Part shown: in pieces, positions 17,520 to 25,370 of the stretch
How the letters are laid out: every line of letters begins with the position of its first letter
Numbering within the stretch: position 1 is the first letter of the stretch
Source: Eikenella exigua
GTDB taxonomy: Bacteria > Pseudomonadota > Gammaproteobacteria > Burkholderiales > Neisseriaceae
NCBI RefSeq assembly: GCF_008805035.1
Contig: NZ_CP038018.1
Coordinates: forward strand, 682,001-746,000
Reading direction: 5' to 3'
DNA length: 64,000 nt
Notes under the pieces: model-generated
The model's database searches: none
The model's input: the letters and a program-made list of their open reading frames with translations, nothing else
Told to the model about the DNA's origin: nothing
Program-made: the position numbers and the translations under genes

Positions 17520-17773
17520 TTTTTCTGCCTTTTGCTGATGTAGGTGGTGGCACCCTTACCGGACGGTTTGGGCTTAGAGGGGGATGGAGGCGGTGCAGAT
17601 GGAACGGGGATGGGCACCGGCACGGGTTGATAGGTGGATAAAAGCTGGCGCGCCTGCCGCACAAAACTGTTGAGTTCGGGCAGTGTCATCTCACCCACCC
17701 GCTCTTCCGACAGTCCGAAGCGTCCGAGCAGCAACACCGCTAATCGGTAGCGGTCGAGTTCGGGCGCAGCCGC
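17516..17773 (-). CDS. Tail assembly chaperone, minus-1 frameshift extension (gp42 role)
   Basis: Reading in the -1 frame from the slippery site, about 85 residues follow: AAAPELDRYRLAVLLLGRFG, SEERVGEMTLPELNSFVRQA, then a Pro-rich tail. An ATG at 17737 lies inside this frame but has no clear ribosome site. The upstream codons are open back past the slippery heptamer. I infer a fused gp41-gp42 protein of about 205 residues besides the shorter gp41, like G/GT of lambda. It ends in a 4-bp overlap with the tape-measure start. Confidence 0.75.
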   Translation of the reverse strand, partial: AAAPELDRYRLAVLLLGRFGLSEERVGEMTLPELNSFVRQARQLLSTYQPVPVPIPVPSAPPPSPSKPKPSGKGATTYISKRQKK

Positions 17774-18132
17774 TTTTTTGCCAGCAATTCCTGCGCGAAA
17801 TACAGCGCATCGAAATCGCCGGCAGCCAAACCGTCGGCCAACAGGTCGGCATCAATCTGTTCGGCGGGAATGTCGCCCAAGCGGTCGATGGCTAGGGTGT
17901 AGCTCTCCAGCATCCGTGCCTGCCCGTCCAACTGCGGGTCGATATCCATGTCTTCACGCACAGTAGGTAGGTGCATCACAAAGTCATAATGCAGGCTGCC
18001 TGCATATTCGATGCCGTATTTCAGGCTACCTGAAACTGTTTTGCGGTCATCGGCCACCACAAGGTTGTAATCGGTAACGGCAGCGGGGAGCAGGTCGGCA
18101 CCAATGGAATTAGAGGGTTTTTTATCAGACAT
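17740..18132 (-). CDS. Mu gp41-like tail assembly chaperone
   Basis: 130 residues beginning MSDKKPSNSIGADLLPAAVTD, with VSGSLKYGIEYAGSLHYDFVM and a helical, acidic second half. It lies between the tail tube and tape measure, the invariant site of tail assembly chaperones. Near its end GCA AAA AAG carries a -1 slippery heptamer. Its start overlaps the arm of a large hairpin (18138-18198). A variant uptake sequence is inside, near 18024-18036. Confidence 0.82.
   Translation of the reverse strand: MSDKKPSNSIGADLLPAAVTDYNLVVADDRKTVSGSLKYGIEYAGSLHYDFVMHLPTVREDMDIDPQLDGQARMLESYTLAIDRLGDIPAEQIDADLLADGLAAGDFDALYFAQELLAKKRLRPNSTATD
17773..17779 (-). promoter_or_regulatory. Slippery heptamer A AAA AAG for -1 frameshifting
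   Basis: On the minus strand the gp41 frame reads GCA AAA AAG. The heptamer A AAA AAG is the dnaX-type -1 slippery site. Slipping one base joins the gp41 frame to the frame ending at 17516; the arithmetic of both frames agrees. Confidence 0.78.
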
Positions 18133-18137
18133 AAGAA

Positions 18138-18198
18138 AAGCCTTTAAACGTTGATTAAACCAAGATAAAGAGTAGGTTTAATTGTCGTTTAAAGGCTT
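18138..18198 (-). terminator. Large hairpin between lipoprotein cargo and gp41
   Basis: The outer arms AAGCCTTTAAACG (18138-18150) and CGTTTAAAGGCTT (18186-18198) are perfect. The inner arms ATTAAACC (18154-18161) and GGTTTAAT (18175-18182) are also perfect. It could terminate the lipoprotein transcript, or control gp41, whose AAAGG ribosome site lies in the arm. Confidence 0.6.
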
Positions 18199-18232
18199 AG
18201 GGGGAAGTAGTTGAGACGTTTCAGAGGGGTCG

Positions 18233-18814
18233 CTATTCTGCTTTCCTCACTACAAAAGCCACATTCCGGTTTTCTACCGTGATGCTGTATTTGTAGCCAT
18301 CACGAATAATATCTTGAGTGGCTTCGCCTTGTTGTCTGGCGGCGGCATTCAAAACTTCAGGCAGTGCTTTCAGCAAATCTTGCCCAATGGCCAGCTCACC
18401 TAATTTGGCACGGCCATACGGCGAGGTCATCACCTGTATTGCCGGCAAAGCGTGAGCAACATCTTTCACAGTATTGCCGGTCATTTCATACCCAGCAGCC
18501 AAAGATAAGACATTTTGGTTATCGTCAATCTTAATAATAACCCCACCAAAATCGGTTACCATCATTACATCATGGCCACATTCGTTTTGGACAATCTCTT
18601 TGTTGATTACCCGTGCTGATGCGCCTGTACTTTTCAGCCCGGCATCTATGTTTTCCAATAAAGTTTCAGCCGTCATGCCCAACGGCGGCGGGCAATAGCT
18701 GCTTTGCACCTGTGCTTCCGAAGCCGGTTCAGACACCGCCGGCGCCTGCTGCTCCTGCTTTCCGCAGGCAGCCAGCCCGAGGGCGATAAGCACGCCGTAC
18801 AATAGTTTTCTCAT
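18233..18814 (-). CDS. Cargo lipoprotein inside the tail gene block
   Basis: 193 residues from the ATG at 18814, with GGAGAAGGG upstream; the open frame to 18910 lacks a start signal. It begins MRKLLYGVLIALGLAACGKQ: a type II signal with lipobox LAAC and Cys17. The mature part is mixed alpha/beta with two Cys (SYCPPPLGM and IVQNECGHD) and ends in charged residues. No Mu tail protein has this signature. It sits alone between the tail tube and gp41 with a hairpin on each side, so it looks like a moron. By analogy with other prophage lipoproteins it may act at the lysogen surface, for example in superinfection exclusion; that is inference. Confidence 0.75.
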   Translation of the reverse strand: MRKLLYGVLIALGLAACGKQEQQAPAVSEPASEAQVQSSYCPPPLGMTAETLLENIDAGLKSTGASARVINKEIVQNECGHDVMMVTDFGGVIIKIDDNQNVLSLAAGYEMTGNTVKDVAHALPAIQVMTSPYGRAKLGELAIGQDLLKALPEVLNAAARQQGEATQDIIRDGYKYSITVENRNVAFVVRKAE

Positions 18815-18833
18815 TTTCCCTTCTCCATAAATA

Positions 18834-18860
18834 AAGCCCTGCCGATTCATGACAGGGCTT
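18834..18860 (-). terminator. Hairpin after the tail tube gene
   Basis: AAGCCCTG (18834-18841) and CAGGGCTT (18853-18860), loop 11 nt, followed on the minus strand by TTTATTTAT. It separates the tail tube gene from the lipoprotein cargo. A TGGTAAAAT extended -10-like sequence lies just upstream on the minus strand (18870-18862). Confidence 0.6.
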
Positions 18861-18884
18861 GATTTTACCATTTTCAGGTAGCCT

Positions 18885-19259
18885 TTACTCCAACACCTTG
18901 CGGATGGCAAAGCCGGTGATGTCGATCACCATCTCGTTGTCCACCGTGTAGCTTTCGCCCACCTCGGTCACGCAAAAGCCGAGATAGCTGGTGGGTTTCG
19001 CGCCGGGCACGTCGGGCACCAGTGAGATTTTGGCGTCCTCGATGCTGCCCCAGTTGATGGCGGTGCCGTCGGTAGGCATCACGGCGGTGGCGGTGATGTC
19101 GTATTGGCCCACGCCGCGGGTGAAGCCTTTGGTGCGGCGGCTGCGGTTCATGGTTTTCACGGGCTTGCGGCCGGTGCTGTCTTTGACGTCGATTTTGGTG
19201 ATTTCCACCTCCGCGGCGTCGAGATAGAGGGTTACGCTGCCGATGTATTCGGTACTCAT
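18885..19259 (-). CDS. Mu gpM-like tail tube protein
   Basis: 124 residues, beginning MSTEYIGSVTLYLDAAEVEI and containing SRRTKGFTRGVGQYDITATA and GSIEDAKISLVPDVPG. Size and position, 11 bp after the sheath gene, match the Mu M tail tube. It builds the inner tube of the contractile tail. It has a GGAG ribosome site. Confidence 0.88.
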   Translation of the reverse strand: MSTEYIGSVTLYLDAAEVEITKIDVKDSTGRKPVKTMNRSRRTKGFTRGVGQYDITATAVMPTDGTAINWGSIEDAKISLVPDVPGAKPTSYLGFCVTEVGESYTVDNEMVIDITGFAIRKVLE

Positions 19260-19270
19260 GTTTTATGCTC

Positions 19271-20695
19271 CTATAAATAGAGGTCTACCACCATGCCGAC
19301 CACGTGCAGGCCGTTCACTACGTCGGACGGGATGCGCACGTCCAGCATGTTCACGTTTTGCTTGTCCCTCTCCACGATGAGGTTGGGCAGGTTGGCTTCC
19401 ACCTGCTCCAAAATCTCCAGCTCCTCGCAGCGCATCAGCACGTCGATAAGCTCGCTGCGCACCCGCGCCGGGGTCTTGTCGGAGAGTTTTTCGCGCGGGA
19501 AGCGCAAGGCCACGCGCTGGATGCAGGCTTTGCTCACGTAAATCAGGGTGCGCACGGTGGTTACGTCCAGCAGGCTCTCGTCGGTGGTGCCGTTGGCGGT
19601 TTTGGTGTAGGTGGTAATCGCCCGCACAATCTGCGCCCGGCTGCCGTCCGGGCTGGTTTCCACCGGTGCCACGCCGTTGTAGAGCGCGTTTTCCTGCTCG
19701 GTACGCATGGTTTTGTCTTTGCTGTCGCACAGGCCGATGCCTTCCAAGGCCAGCGTGTTCAACGGGCGGGCGGGATCTTCTTCACTCGCCATCACGGAGG
19801 CAAAAGCTGCCGCCAGTTCGCACGGCAGGCTGGGCGTGCCGCGATACCAAGCGCAGAGCATAAAGCCGTTGTTGAGTTTGCCGGCCAAGGTGGTGGCGGT
19901 GGCCAATGTGCCGCTGTGGCCGTACACACCAATCGCCCAGCGTTTTTCTGTGGGCGCGCCGACTTTTTCAAGGTGGGCGCGCAGTTTGAGCAGGTTGGCC
20001 TCGTCGCTGATGCCACAGGCGATGATGTCGTGGCCGTCGGCAATCACGGCGGTGAGTGCGGGCTGGATATCGGGGTTGGCGTCGCCGCCCGCCATCGCGG
20101 TTACCGTGGTGCTGATACCGGCGGCGGTACAGGCCGCCAACAGGCGGATGGCATTGCCCTCGGTGCCTTTGTTTTTCGCAGTGATGGTCACCACGCCGGC
20201 GGCTTCGGCGGCAGATACGGGCAGGCCGGGCTGGGCGGCAATTGCAGCCTTGACGGCTTTGCCGACGGTATCGGCGCTGTCGCCGGCGGCCACGGCCACC
20301 ATCAGCACATCGGCATTGCCGATGCCCACGCGCAGCACACCCTGCGTGGTGGCGTTGCCGGTAATGGTGATTTTGCCTGCGGCGGCCACGCCGGCGCTGT
20401 TGTCGGCCAGCGTGATGATGCTCAGGGCGGCATTGGCATAGGCTTTAATGGCGGCATCGGCCATCAAATGTGCCTGACTGCCCGCACCGTAGCGCTCGGC
20501 CACTTCGGCGGCGGAATACACATCCGTCAGGGCGGATACTGCGCCCAAGTCGGTGGTGTGCTGGGCAATCAACAGCACGCGCTGCCGATTGGTGGGCAGG
20601 TTGCGCATGGCGCGTTTGAGGTTCCATTCGGCGTACACGCCGGGTTTGCGCGTAGATGCCGGGATTTTGTCAAAACTGATGTTGGCGCTGGCCAT
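19271..20695 (-). CDS. Mu gpL-like tail sheath protein
   Basis: 474 residues, starting MASANISFDKIPASTRKPG and continuing with YAEWNLKRAMRNLPTNRQRV. The central domain is Ala/Gly/Thr rich, and a C-terminal sheath domain contains TRTLIYVSKACIQRVALRFP and PSDVVNGLHVVGMVVDLYL. This is the contractile sheath. The gene overlaps the upstream gp38 stop by one base (TAATG) and has AGGAGG before its start. Confidence 0.93.
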   Translation of the reverse strand: MASANISFDKIPASTRKPGVYAEWNLKRAMRNLPTNRQRVLLIAQHTTDLGAVSALTDVYSAAEVAERYGAGSQAHLMADAAIKAYANAALSIITLADNSAGVAAAGKITITGNATTQGVLRVGIGNADVLMVAVAAGDSADTVGKAVKAAIAAQPGLPVSAAEAAGVVTITAKNKGTEGNAIRLLAACTAAGISTTVTAMAGGDANPDIQPALTAVIADGHDIIACGISDEANLLKLRAHLEKVGAPTEKRWAIGVYGHSGTLATATTLAGKLNNGFMLCAWYRGTPSLPCELAAAFASVMASEEDPARPLNTLALEGIGLCDSKDKTMRTEQENALYNGVAPVETSPDGSRAQIVRAITTYTKTANGTTDESLLDVTTVRTLIYVSKACIQRVALRFPREKLSDKTPARVRSELIDVLMRCEELEILEQVEANLPNLIVERDKQNVNMLDVRIPSDVVNGLHVVGMVVDLYL

Positions 20696-20892
20696 TATTT
20701 GCCTCCTTTGGCGGGTTTGGGATCAGGCTCGGATTCGGCCTCGGATTCGCGCACCAAGTCGCCGCACTCGAGGCAGCGCAGATAGTAGGCGCTCTCCTCC
20801 ACGGCGACGGCCTGATGCTCGTCGATATAGCGGTGCGGCTCGCCTTCCTTCGGCACTTTCAGGCCGGCGGCGGCTTTTACCAAGATACTCAT
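20695..20892 (-). CDS. Mu gp38-like small protein (DUF2635)
   Basis: 65 residues: MSILVKAAAGLKVPKEGEPH, then a short linker with a CLECGD motif and an acidic/Lys tail. DUF2635 proteins with this VKPAPG-like opening sit directly before the sheath gene in Mu-like phages. The function is unknown. Its ATG overlaps by 4 bp the end of the frame that carries the gp37 C-terminus, which supports that frame being coding. Confidence 0.8.
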   Translation of the reverse strand: MSILVKAAAGLKVPKEGEPHRYIDEHQAVAVEESAYYLRCLECGDLVRESEAESEPDPKPAKGGK

Positions 20893-21100
20893 GGTGTCTC
20901 TCCTGTTTTAACTTCCGCCTCGATGGCGGGGGTGGGGTTGTCGGGCGGCGCGTGCACATGCAGGTTCGCGCCTTTCAGTTCGGGGTATGGCGGGCTGGTG
21001 GCCGCCTGATAGGTCACAAAGATTTGGTCGGTGCGGCGGGGATGGCGGGCTGCCGGCGCAGGGGGCGGCGGTACGCAGGCCAGCGGCCGTTGTCCAACGC
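20889..21100 (-). pseudogene. Displaced C-terminal part of gp37
   Basis: In the -1 frame relative to gp37, an open stretch reads PPPAPAARHPRRTDQIFVTY and continues through SPPYPELKGANLHVH to a stop that overlaps the gp38 ATG by 4 bp (ATGA). This is the junction style of nearly every other gene pair here, so I take it as the true end of gp37. Restoring one C in the TACC run near 21075 would rejoin it. Confidence 0.6.
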
Positions 21101-21565
21101 CTCCTCGATCCAATGGGTGGCAAATTCGCAGGCATACACGCTCATGGCTTCCTGCCGCTCCATCCTGCCGTTAAACAGGGTGCGTACCGCGCGTGGTTGC
21201 AGCTTGTCGATGGCCAAACCCAAATCCTGATTGGCCAGCAGGCGGCGCACCGCGTAAATCAGCTGGTAGCTGCCAATTTCCCAGTGGCCGATACCGCCGG
21301 CGCGGCTGGCTTCCTCGCTCCGTAGGGAGCGGGCGGCCACCATCACCACAAACTTGGCTTCGGCCTTGTGCTTGGTGCGGCTGGTTTTCACGGCTTCGGT
21401 TTTGTCGATGCCGGCAAAAGTCACCCAAGCGGCCGGCAACTGCTGCACCACCTGATACAGCCCCTCGTCGTCCAGCTCGCCGCCGTAGCTGTGCACGCCG
21501 GTAACCAGCTTGCCCAAGCCTTGGCGCAGGCGCTGCACGATGGCAGCCTCAATAAGGGCGATCAC
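21014..21565 (-). CDS. Mu gp37-like tail protein (DUF1834), probably frameshifted
   Basis: 183 residues in frame: MIALIEAAIVQRLRQGLG, HSYGGELDDEGLYQVVQQLP, AAWVTFAGIDKTEAV and FATHWIEEALDNGRWPAY. This is the DUF1834/gp37 pattern, a tail-completion-type protein. After WPAY the frame turns into an Arg/Pro-rich stretch and stops at 21014, while the -1 frame stays open to 20889 and meets gp38. A one-base deletion in a C run is the simplest explanation. A programmed shift or a sequencing error is possible. It overlaps gp36 by 17 bp. Confidence 0.78.
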   Translation of the reverse strand: MIALIEAAIVQRLRQGLGKLVTGVHSYGGELDDEGLYQVVQQLPAAWVTFAGIDKTEAVKTSRTKHKAEAKFVVMVAARSLRSEEASRAGGIGHWEIGSYQLIYAVRRLLANQDLGLAIDKLQPRAVRTLFNGRMERQEAMSVYACEFATHWIEEALDNGRWPAYRRPLRRQPAIPAAPTKSL

Positions 21566-21971
21566 GGCCGAATACCTTTTGCTGCGGCTTGTTAAACATC
21601 ACGGTGTCGCCGGTGCCGAGCTGGCCGTTTTCAGGCAGCCCGCTGATGGTGGCCGTGCCGCGCGCCACCTGCTTGAGGTAGTCGATGGCGTTTTTGTAGC
21701 GGGTGTCCATGTCATCGTTGCCTTGGCGCATACCGGTGGCCAAGCGGTAGATGGCGATGTCGCAGCAGTACACCGTCAATAACCGCGGGATCTGCGGAAA
21801 CGGCCGCGTATAACGGTTCAGGTAGCCGTCGATTTCGGCGGTAGCGTCCAATAGCGCCTGCTGCGCAATGTCGGCATTGATTTGGCCGCGTCGCTCTAAG
21901 TCGGTGAGCTGCAACACGGTGTTGTCGCCGTAGCGCAGGCACAGTTCGTCGAGCGTGGCATAGCTAATCAT
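21549..21971 (-). CDS. Mu gp36-like protein (DUF1320)
   Basis: 140 residues: MISYATLDELCLRYGDNTVL, QLTDLERRGQINADIAQQAL, DATAEIDGYLNRYTRPFP, and a C-terminus with SGLPENGQLGTGDTVMF. DUF1320 proteins with the same D-A-x-x-E-I-D-x-Y-L core are head-tail connector components in Mu-like phages. It overlaps gp35 by 4 bp. Confidence 0.9.
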   Translation of the reverse strand: MISYATLDELCLRYGDNTVLQLTDLERRGQINADIAQQALLDATAEIDGYLNRYTRPFPQIPRLLTVYCCDIAIYRLATGMRQGNDDMDTRYKNAIDYLKQVARGTATISGLPENGQLGTGDTVMFNKPQQKVFGRDRPY

Positions 21972-22447
21972 TGCGGCACGTCCCCGTTATCGTCCGGCGC
22001 ATCGGCCGGGCGGATTTCAAGATGCGGCTCGGCCAACAGGCGCTGCCAATCTGCATCGCTCAATTCGCTGCGCTGTACCGTACGCCATTCATGGCGCACA
22101 AATTCCAAGCCGCAGCGGAAAAAGCGCTCGGTGCGTGAGCGCACGGCCACTGCATCGGCGGCAGGCGGTTCGGTTGGTTTTTCAGGTAGCCTGCCTGCAT
22201 CGGCGGTGGGCTGCACAACGGCATCCTGTTCCGGCTGCTGTTCAACCGGCGCGGTTTCAGGCTGCGTGGCTTCAGGCGGGGTGTCGGGGTCTTGCTGCTG
22301 TTCCGGCTGGTTTTCGGGCAGGTTGTCCTGCGCCTCCGGCTGCTGCTCGGTTTGGCCGCCTTGCGCTTCTTGCTGCTCGGGCGGATTGTCCGGCGTATCT
22401 TGCAGCGGCTTTTGCGCTGCATCGTCTTGGGGTTTGTTTTTTGCCAT
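21968..22447 (-). CDS. gp35-like head protein with low-complexity N-terminus (HI1506 type)
   Basis: 159 residues. Residues 1 to about 105 are a Pro/Gln/Glu/Asp/Thr-rich, disordered stretch. The last 50 residues (RFFRCGLEFVRHEWRTVQRS, ELSDADWQRLLAEPHLEIRP) match the conserved end of FluMu HI1506-like proteins that follow the major head gene. The disordered part is longer than I expect for the family. The function is probably capsid decoration or connection. Confidence 0.72.
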   Translation of the reverse strand: MAKNKPQDDAAQKPLQDTPDNPPEQQEAQGGQTEQQPEAQDNLPENQPEQQQDPDTPPEATQPETAPVEQQPEQDAVVQPTADAGRLPEKPTEPPAADAVAVRSRTERFFRCGLEFVRHEWRTVQRSELSDADWQRLLAEPHLEIRPADAPDDNGDVPQ

Positions 22448-22463
22448 TTATCTGCTCCAAAAC

Positions 22464-22490
22464 GGCGGCTTTAAACCGGTTAAAGCCGCC
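22464..22490 (-). terminator. Terminator-like hairpin after the major head gene
   Basis: GGCGGCTTTAA (22464-22474) and TTAAAGCCGCC (22480-22490) form a perfect 11-bp stem, followed on the minus strand by GTTTTGG. It may partially terminate, giving more capsid mRNA than downstream tail mRNA. Confidence 0.7.
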
Positions 22491-22500
22491 GCAAAAGGGG

Positions 22501-23415
22501 TTACAACAGCCACGGGCTGGCCACGACTTTGACCTTGTTGTGGTGCGGGTTGAATTTGCCGTTTTCGTATTTGTCGGGTTTGACAATCGAATTGGCCAAA
22601 TCTTCCATAGTGCTGGGCACCAGCAACACAGTCGGGCGGATGTCGAGCGGGCGGCCGCCGTCGCCTTTTTGACTAGCCATCGCGTTAAATACCTTGGCAA
22701 AGTTGTCCGGGGTCAGCTCCTCGGTGCTCATGCTGGCCATCTGCCAGAAGCCGAAGCCGGCATTGCAGCGGCCGTCCACGCCGTAGCGGTACTCGTTGCG
22801 CATAAACACGCCTTCGTCATCGTCTTTGGTCATCGCACTGAGCTTCATCGGCTTGCGTTGCTGGAAGATCATCGGTTTGATGGCGCGGCTGGTATCCAGC
22901 AGATACCACGGCGTGCCCTGCGTGCCGCCGGTGGCGGTAAACAGGTTTTTAACCAAGGTTTTGTTGCCGGTGCCGTCCACTTTTTCAAACACCGGGTGGT
23001 CGGTGTCAAAAAAGTTTTGGCCGTCGTAACACAGGGTGGTGTTGCCTTTTTTCAACAGGCCGAACACCAATTCGTCGGCAAACACGGCAGCGGCACGACC
23101 CAGCTCGGTTACCAGCGGCGCATAAATGCCGATGTTGTCGTCTTCAATATCGTTGCGGCTGACTTTGATGGAGCTCTCAAAATGCTTATTGGCAATCGCG
23201 TAAGCGTGTGCCTTCATGTCGTTGAACACACGGTCTCCCACCCATTCGCGCAATGCCGGCGCCTGTCCGAGCCAGCCGTAGGTGTTGGAGGCGGTGGAAG
23301 ACGGCACCACGGTGGCAATTTCCGGGTATTGGCTCTTAGCCATTTGCAGGCCGTCCTGATAGTTCTTTTTAAAGCCGGTAAACAAGGCTTTAATCAAATC
23401 CGGGGTGATAATCAT
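22501..23415 (-). CDS. Mu gpT-like major head (capsid) protein
   Basis: 304 residues of the Mu-like major head subunit family: MIITPDLIKALFTGFKKNYQ, YGWLGQAPALREWVGDRVFN, HFESSIKVSRNDIEDDNIGI, and a C-terminus with HNKVKVVASPWLL. The length is right for gpT. It has AGGAG before the start and a strong hairpin after the stop. It follows the protease/scaffold gene by 12 bp. Confidence 0.94.
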   Translation of the reverse strand: MIITPDLIKALFTGFKKNYQDGLQMAKSQYPEIATVVPSSTASNTYGWLGQAPALREWVGDRVFNDMKAHAYAIANKHFESSIKVSRNDIEDDNIGIYAPLVTELGRAAAVFADELVFGLLKKGNTTLCYDGQNFFDTDHPVFEKVDGTGNKTLVKNLFTATGGTQGTPWYLLDTSRAIKPMIFQQRKPMKLSAMTKDDDEGVFMRNEYRYGVDGRCNAGFGFWQMASMSTEELTPDNFAKVFNAMASQKGDGGRPLDIRPTVLLVPSTMEDLANSIVKPDKYENGKFNPHHNKVKVVASPWLL

Positions 23416-23427
23416 CGGGGATTACTC

Positions 23428-24558
23428 CTATTTCTGTTTTGCATAGTCTTCGGCAGTGATGCCCAGCATCTCCGCCACCTTTGCCTCGTCGGCAGTCAGG
23501 CCTTTTTCCGCGGCAGCAGGCGGGATGCCGCCGGTCTGCGTGGCACTTAGGGCAGCCAAAGGCTGCGCCGTGGCCAAAAATTCGGCCAGTGCCTGCGGGT
23601 TGGTTTTGCCCAAGCCTTCCGCCCATGCTTTTTGTGCCGGCAGCAGTCGGCCGTCGGAGAGGGCGGCGGTAATCAGTTGTGCGGTTTTTTCCGCCTCGTG
23701 CGCAGCCAGCTGCTGGCTCAGGGCGGCCACTTGTCGTTGCAAGCCTTGCAGTGCCGACAGCGGCACCTGTTGCGAGGCGGCAGCGGTATTGGGTGCGCCG
23801 GTCTCGTCATTGGCCGGCTGGTCTGCCGGTGCGGCAGGGGCGGCGGGCGGGTTCGGCTCGGCCGGTTTGTTTTCCGGCTTGGCTGCCTCTTTGGCGGCGG
23901 CCAAGGCTTCGGCCAGCTTTTTGCCGTCGGTGCTGCTTTGGATTTGCTGCATCGCGGCCAGCTGCTCCACCTCGCTGGCGGTTTCAGGCAGCCCGAGCAG
24001 CGACAGCATCAGCTTTTGTGCTTCGTTCATTGCTTCTTCCTTTTGAGAGGGTTGGAGGGGGTTAAGTAATCGGGAGGCGGCAGCCAAGGCCACCGGGTCG
24101 AGTTGGTCAAGTGCCGGAGTGTTGGTGAGCGCTGGCGGCAACAGGCTAAGGATGTCGCCCGCAGGCGTGTACTGGAACACCGGCGAGATATAGCGGTATT
24201 CGCCGCCGGCAATTCGCTGCTTGGCCGCGGCCGTCCACTGCACCTCGGCATACAGCCCCTTGCCGTCGACCCATTCAAAACCGGAGAGCCAGCCCGATGC
24301 CGGGTTGGGCTGTCCGTTTTGCGCGGTAAACAGGGTTTGATGCTCGTAGTCCACCATCAGCCGCACCGGCCGCGCATTGAGCTCGGCCACCAAGACGGCG
24401 GCACGCTGCGGGCTCAAACGCCAAAACGGCGCATCAGCCGGGCGGCCGTCGTTGGCGCGAAACTCGCCGGCGGGAATAAGCTGGATGCGCTGCGCCGTAC
24501 CGTCCACCGGGACGGAACAGGCAGCCAGTAAAAACGGGGGAGGGGTATGTTTGTTCAT
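23428..24558 (-). CDS. Mu gpI-like prohead protease with internal scaffold
   Basis: 376 residues. The first about 150 carry the protease part: LIPAGEFRANDGRP, RPVRLMVDYEHQTLFTAQNG, GGEYRYISPVFQYTP. A long Ala/Gln/Pro-rich helical scaffold region follows from about 175. An internal Met (MNEAQKLMLSLLGLPETASE), preceded by GAGGAAGC on the minus strand, may start a separate scaffold protein, as Z does within I of Mu. It matures the capsid shell. Confidence 0.88.
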   Translation of the reverse strand: MNKHTPPPFLLAACSVPVDGTAQRIQLIPAGEFRANDGRPADAPFWRLSPQRAAVLVAELNARPVRLMVDYEHQTLFTAQNGQPNPASGWLSGFEWVDGKGLYAEVQWTAAAKQRIAGGEYRYISPVFQYTPAGDILSLLPPALTNTPALDQLDPVALAAASRLLNPLQPSQKEEAMNEAQKLMLSLLGLPETASEVEQLAAMQQIQSSTDGKKLAEALAAAKEAAKPENKPAEPNPPAAPAAPADQPANDETGAPNTAAASQQVPLSALQGLQRQVAALSQQLAAHEAEKTAQLITAALSDGRLLPAQKAWAEGLGKTNPQALAEFLATAQPLAALSATQTGGIPPAAAEKGLTADEAKVAEMLGITAEDYAKQK

Positions 24559-24770
24559 GGCCGCATTGTGCAGCCGGAATTGGGGGAAAAATCTTTGAAG
24601 CGCCTCACTTGGTTTTGGCGCGGATGAAACAGCCGACGGGGCGGCTGCGGTGTGATAGCTATAAAGAGGCTATAAAGCGCGTTTTTTAGCGGGGGTCGGG
24701 CACGGGGATATACCAAACTATACCCAAGCCGTTTAAACGCCGTTTGGCGCGATTTTGGGCGGGGTGTCGT
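24559..24770. other. Gene-free gap upstream of the protease gene
   Basis: 212 bp with no convincing ORF. On the minus strand it has a TATAGTTTGGTATAT tract (near 24725-24711) and repeated GCTATAAAG-like words, which could be a promoter for the head genes. Nothing else is recognisable. Confidence 0.45.
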
Positions 24771-25346
24771 TTAACTGCCTTTCGGTAGGCCGCAGACAGA
24801 GGCCAAATAGTCGCTCACCGTCTCCACCAGCTCGTGCTCGTCTTGCGGTGTGAGCTGCATAAACGGGCGTGCCGGAATGCGGCTGCCGGGGTGCTTCACG
24901 CTTTTTACCGGATACGCCCCCGTTGCCCATGCCAGCGCCTTTTTGTGGCGCGGATAAATCATGTGTGCGGCAGTTTGCCCGCCGAAGTTGTGGATGGCGG
25001 CATAGGCCACATTGGTGCCTACCCGCGCGCTATCGTTGTCGCTGGCCTCGGTGATGCTGTTGCGCAGGCGGCCGGTGTTTTGCAGGATCTTGTGGTTGCG
25101 CACATGCTTGTCAAACCGCGCCTGCGATACCTGCCCGCGTTTGGTCAGCGCCCCGGCACGGGAGAGCTGGCTGCCTAGCTTCAGCCCCGCCCAAGCCGGG
25201 CGGCCTTGGCTGTTAAAGTTTTCATCCACCGCCTGATGCAGCCTGCCGGCAATCAGGCGCATCAGGCTGCCGCGCTGCTCCAAGCCCTGCGCTGCGCGGC
25301 TGATGTTTTGCTGCAACTCTAACGTCTTGATTTCGATTTCGATCAT
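24771..25346 (-). CDS. Mu gpG-like virion morphogenesis protein
   Basis: 191 residues from the ATG at 25346; an in-frame GTG at 25364 is an alternative. It contains AGRLHQAVDENFNSQGRPAW, ILQNTGRLRNSITEASDND, RVGTNVAYAAIHNFGGQTA and ARPFMQLTPQDEHELVETVS: the phage virion morphogenesis (gpG/gp31) pattern of capsid-tail proteins. No strong ribosome site is visible at either start. It is preceded by the tRNA-like element on the other strand. Confidence 0.88.
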   Translation of the reverse strand: MIEIEIKTLELQQNISRAAQGLEQRGSLMRLIAGRLHQAVDENFNSQGRPAWAGLKLGSQLSRAGALTKRGQVSQARFDKHVRNHKILQNTGRLRNSITEASDNDSARVGTNVAYAAIHNFGGQTAAHMIYPRHKKALAWATGAYPVKSVKHPGSRIPARPFMQLTPQDEHELVETVSDYLASVCGLPKGS

Positions 25347-25370
25347 AGCTATACTGTAATTCACAAATAG

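Noticed and set aside
19304..20785. 493-codon plus-strand open frame opposite the tail sheath gene
   Set aside because: It is the antisense shadow of a GC-rich gene with strong codon bias. The minus strand has a full tail sheath with ribosome site and operon overlaps; the plus frame is Gly/His-rich without recognisable domains.
22135..23550. 471-codon plus-strand open frame opposite the major head gene
   Set aside because: Antisense shadow. The head protein on the minus strand is unmistakable, and the plus frame crosses gene borders and a terminator.
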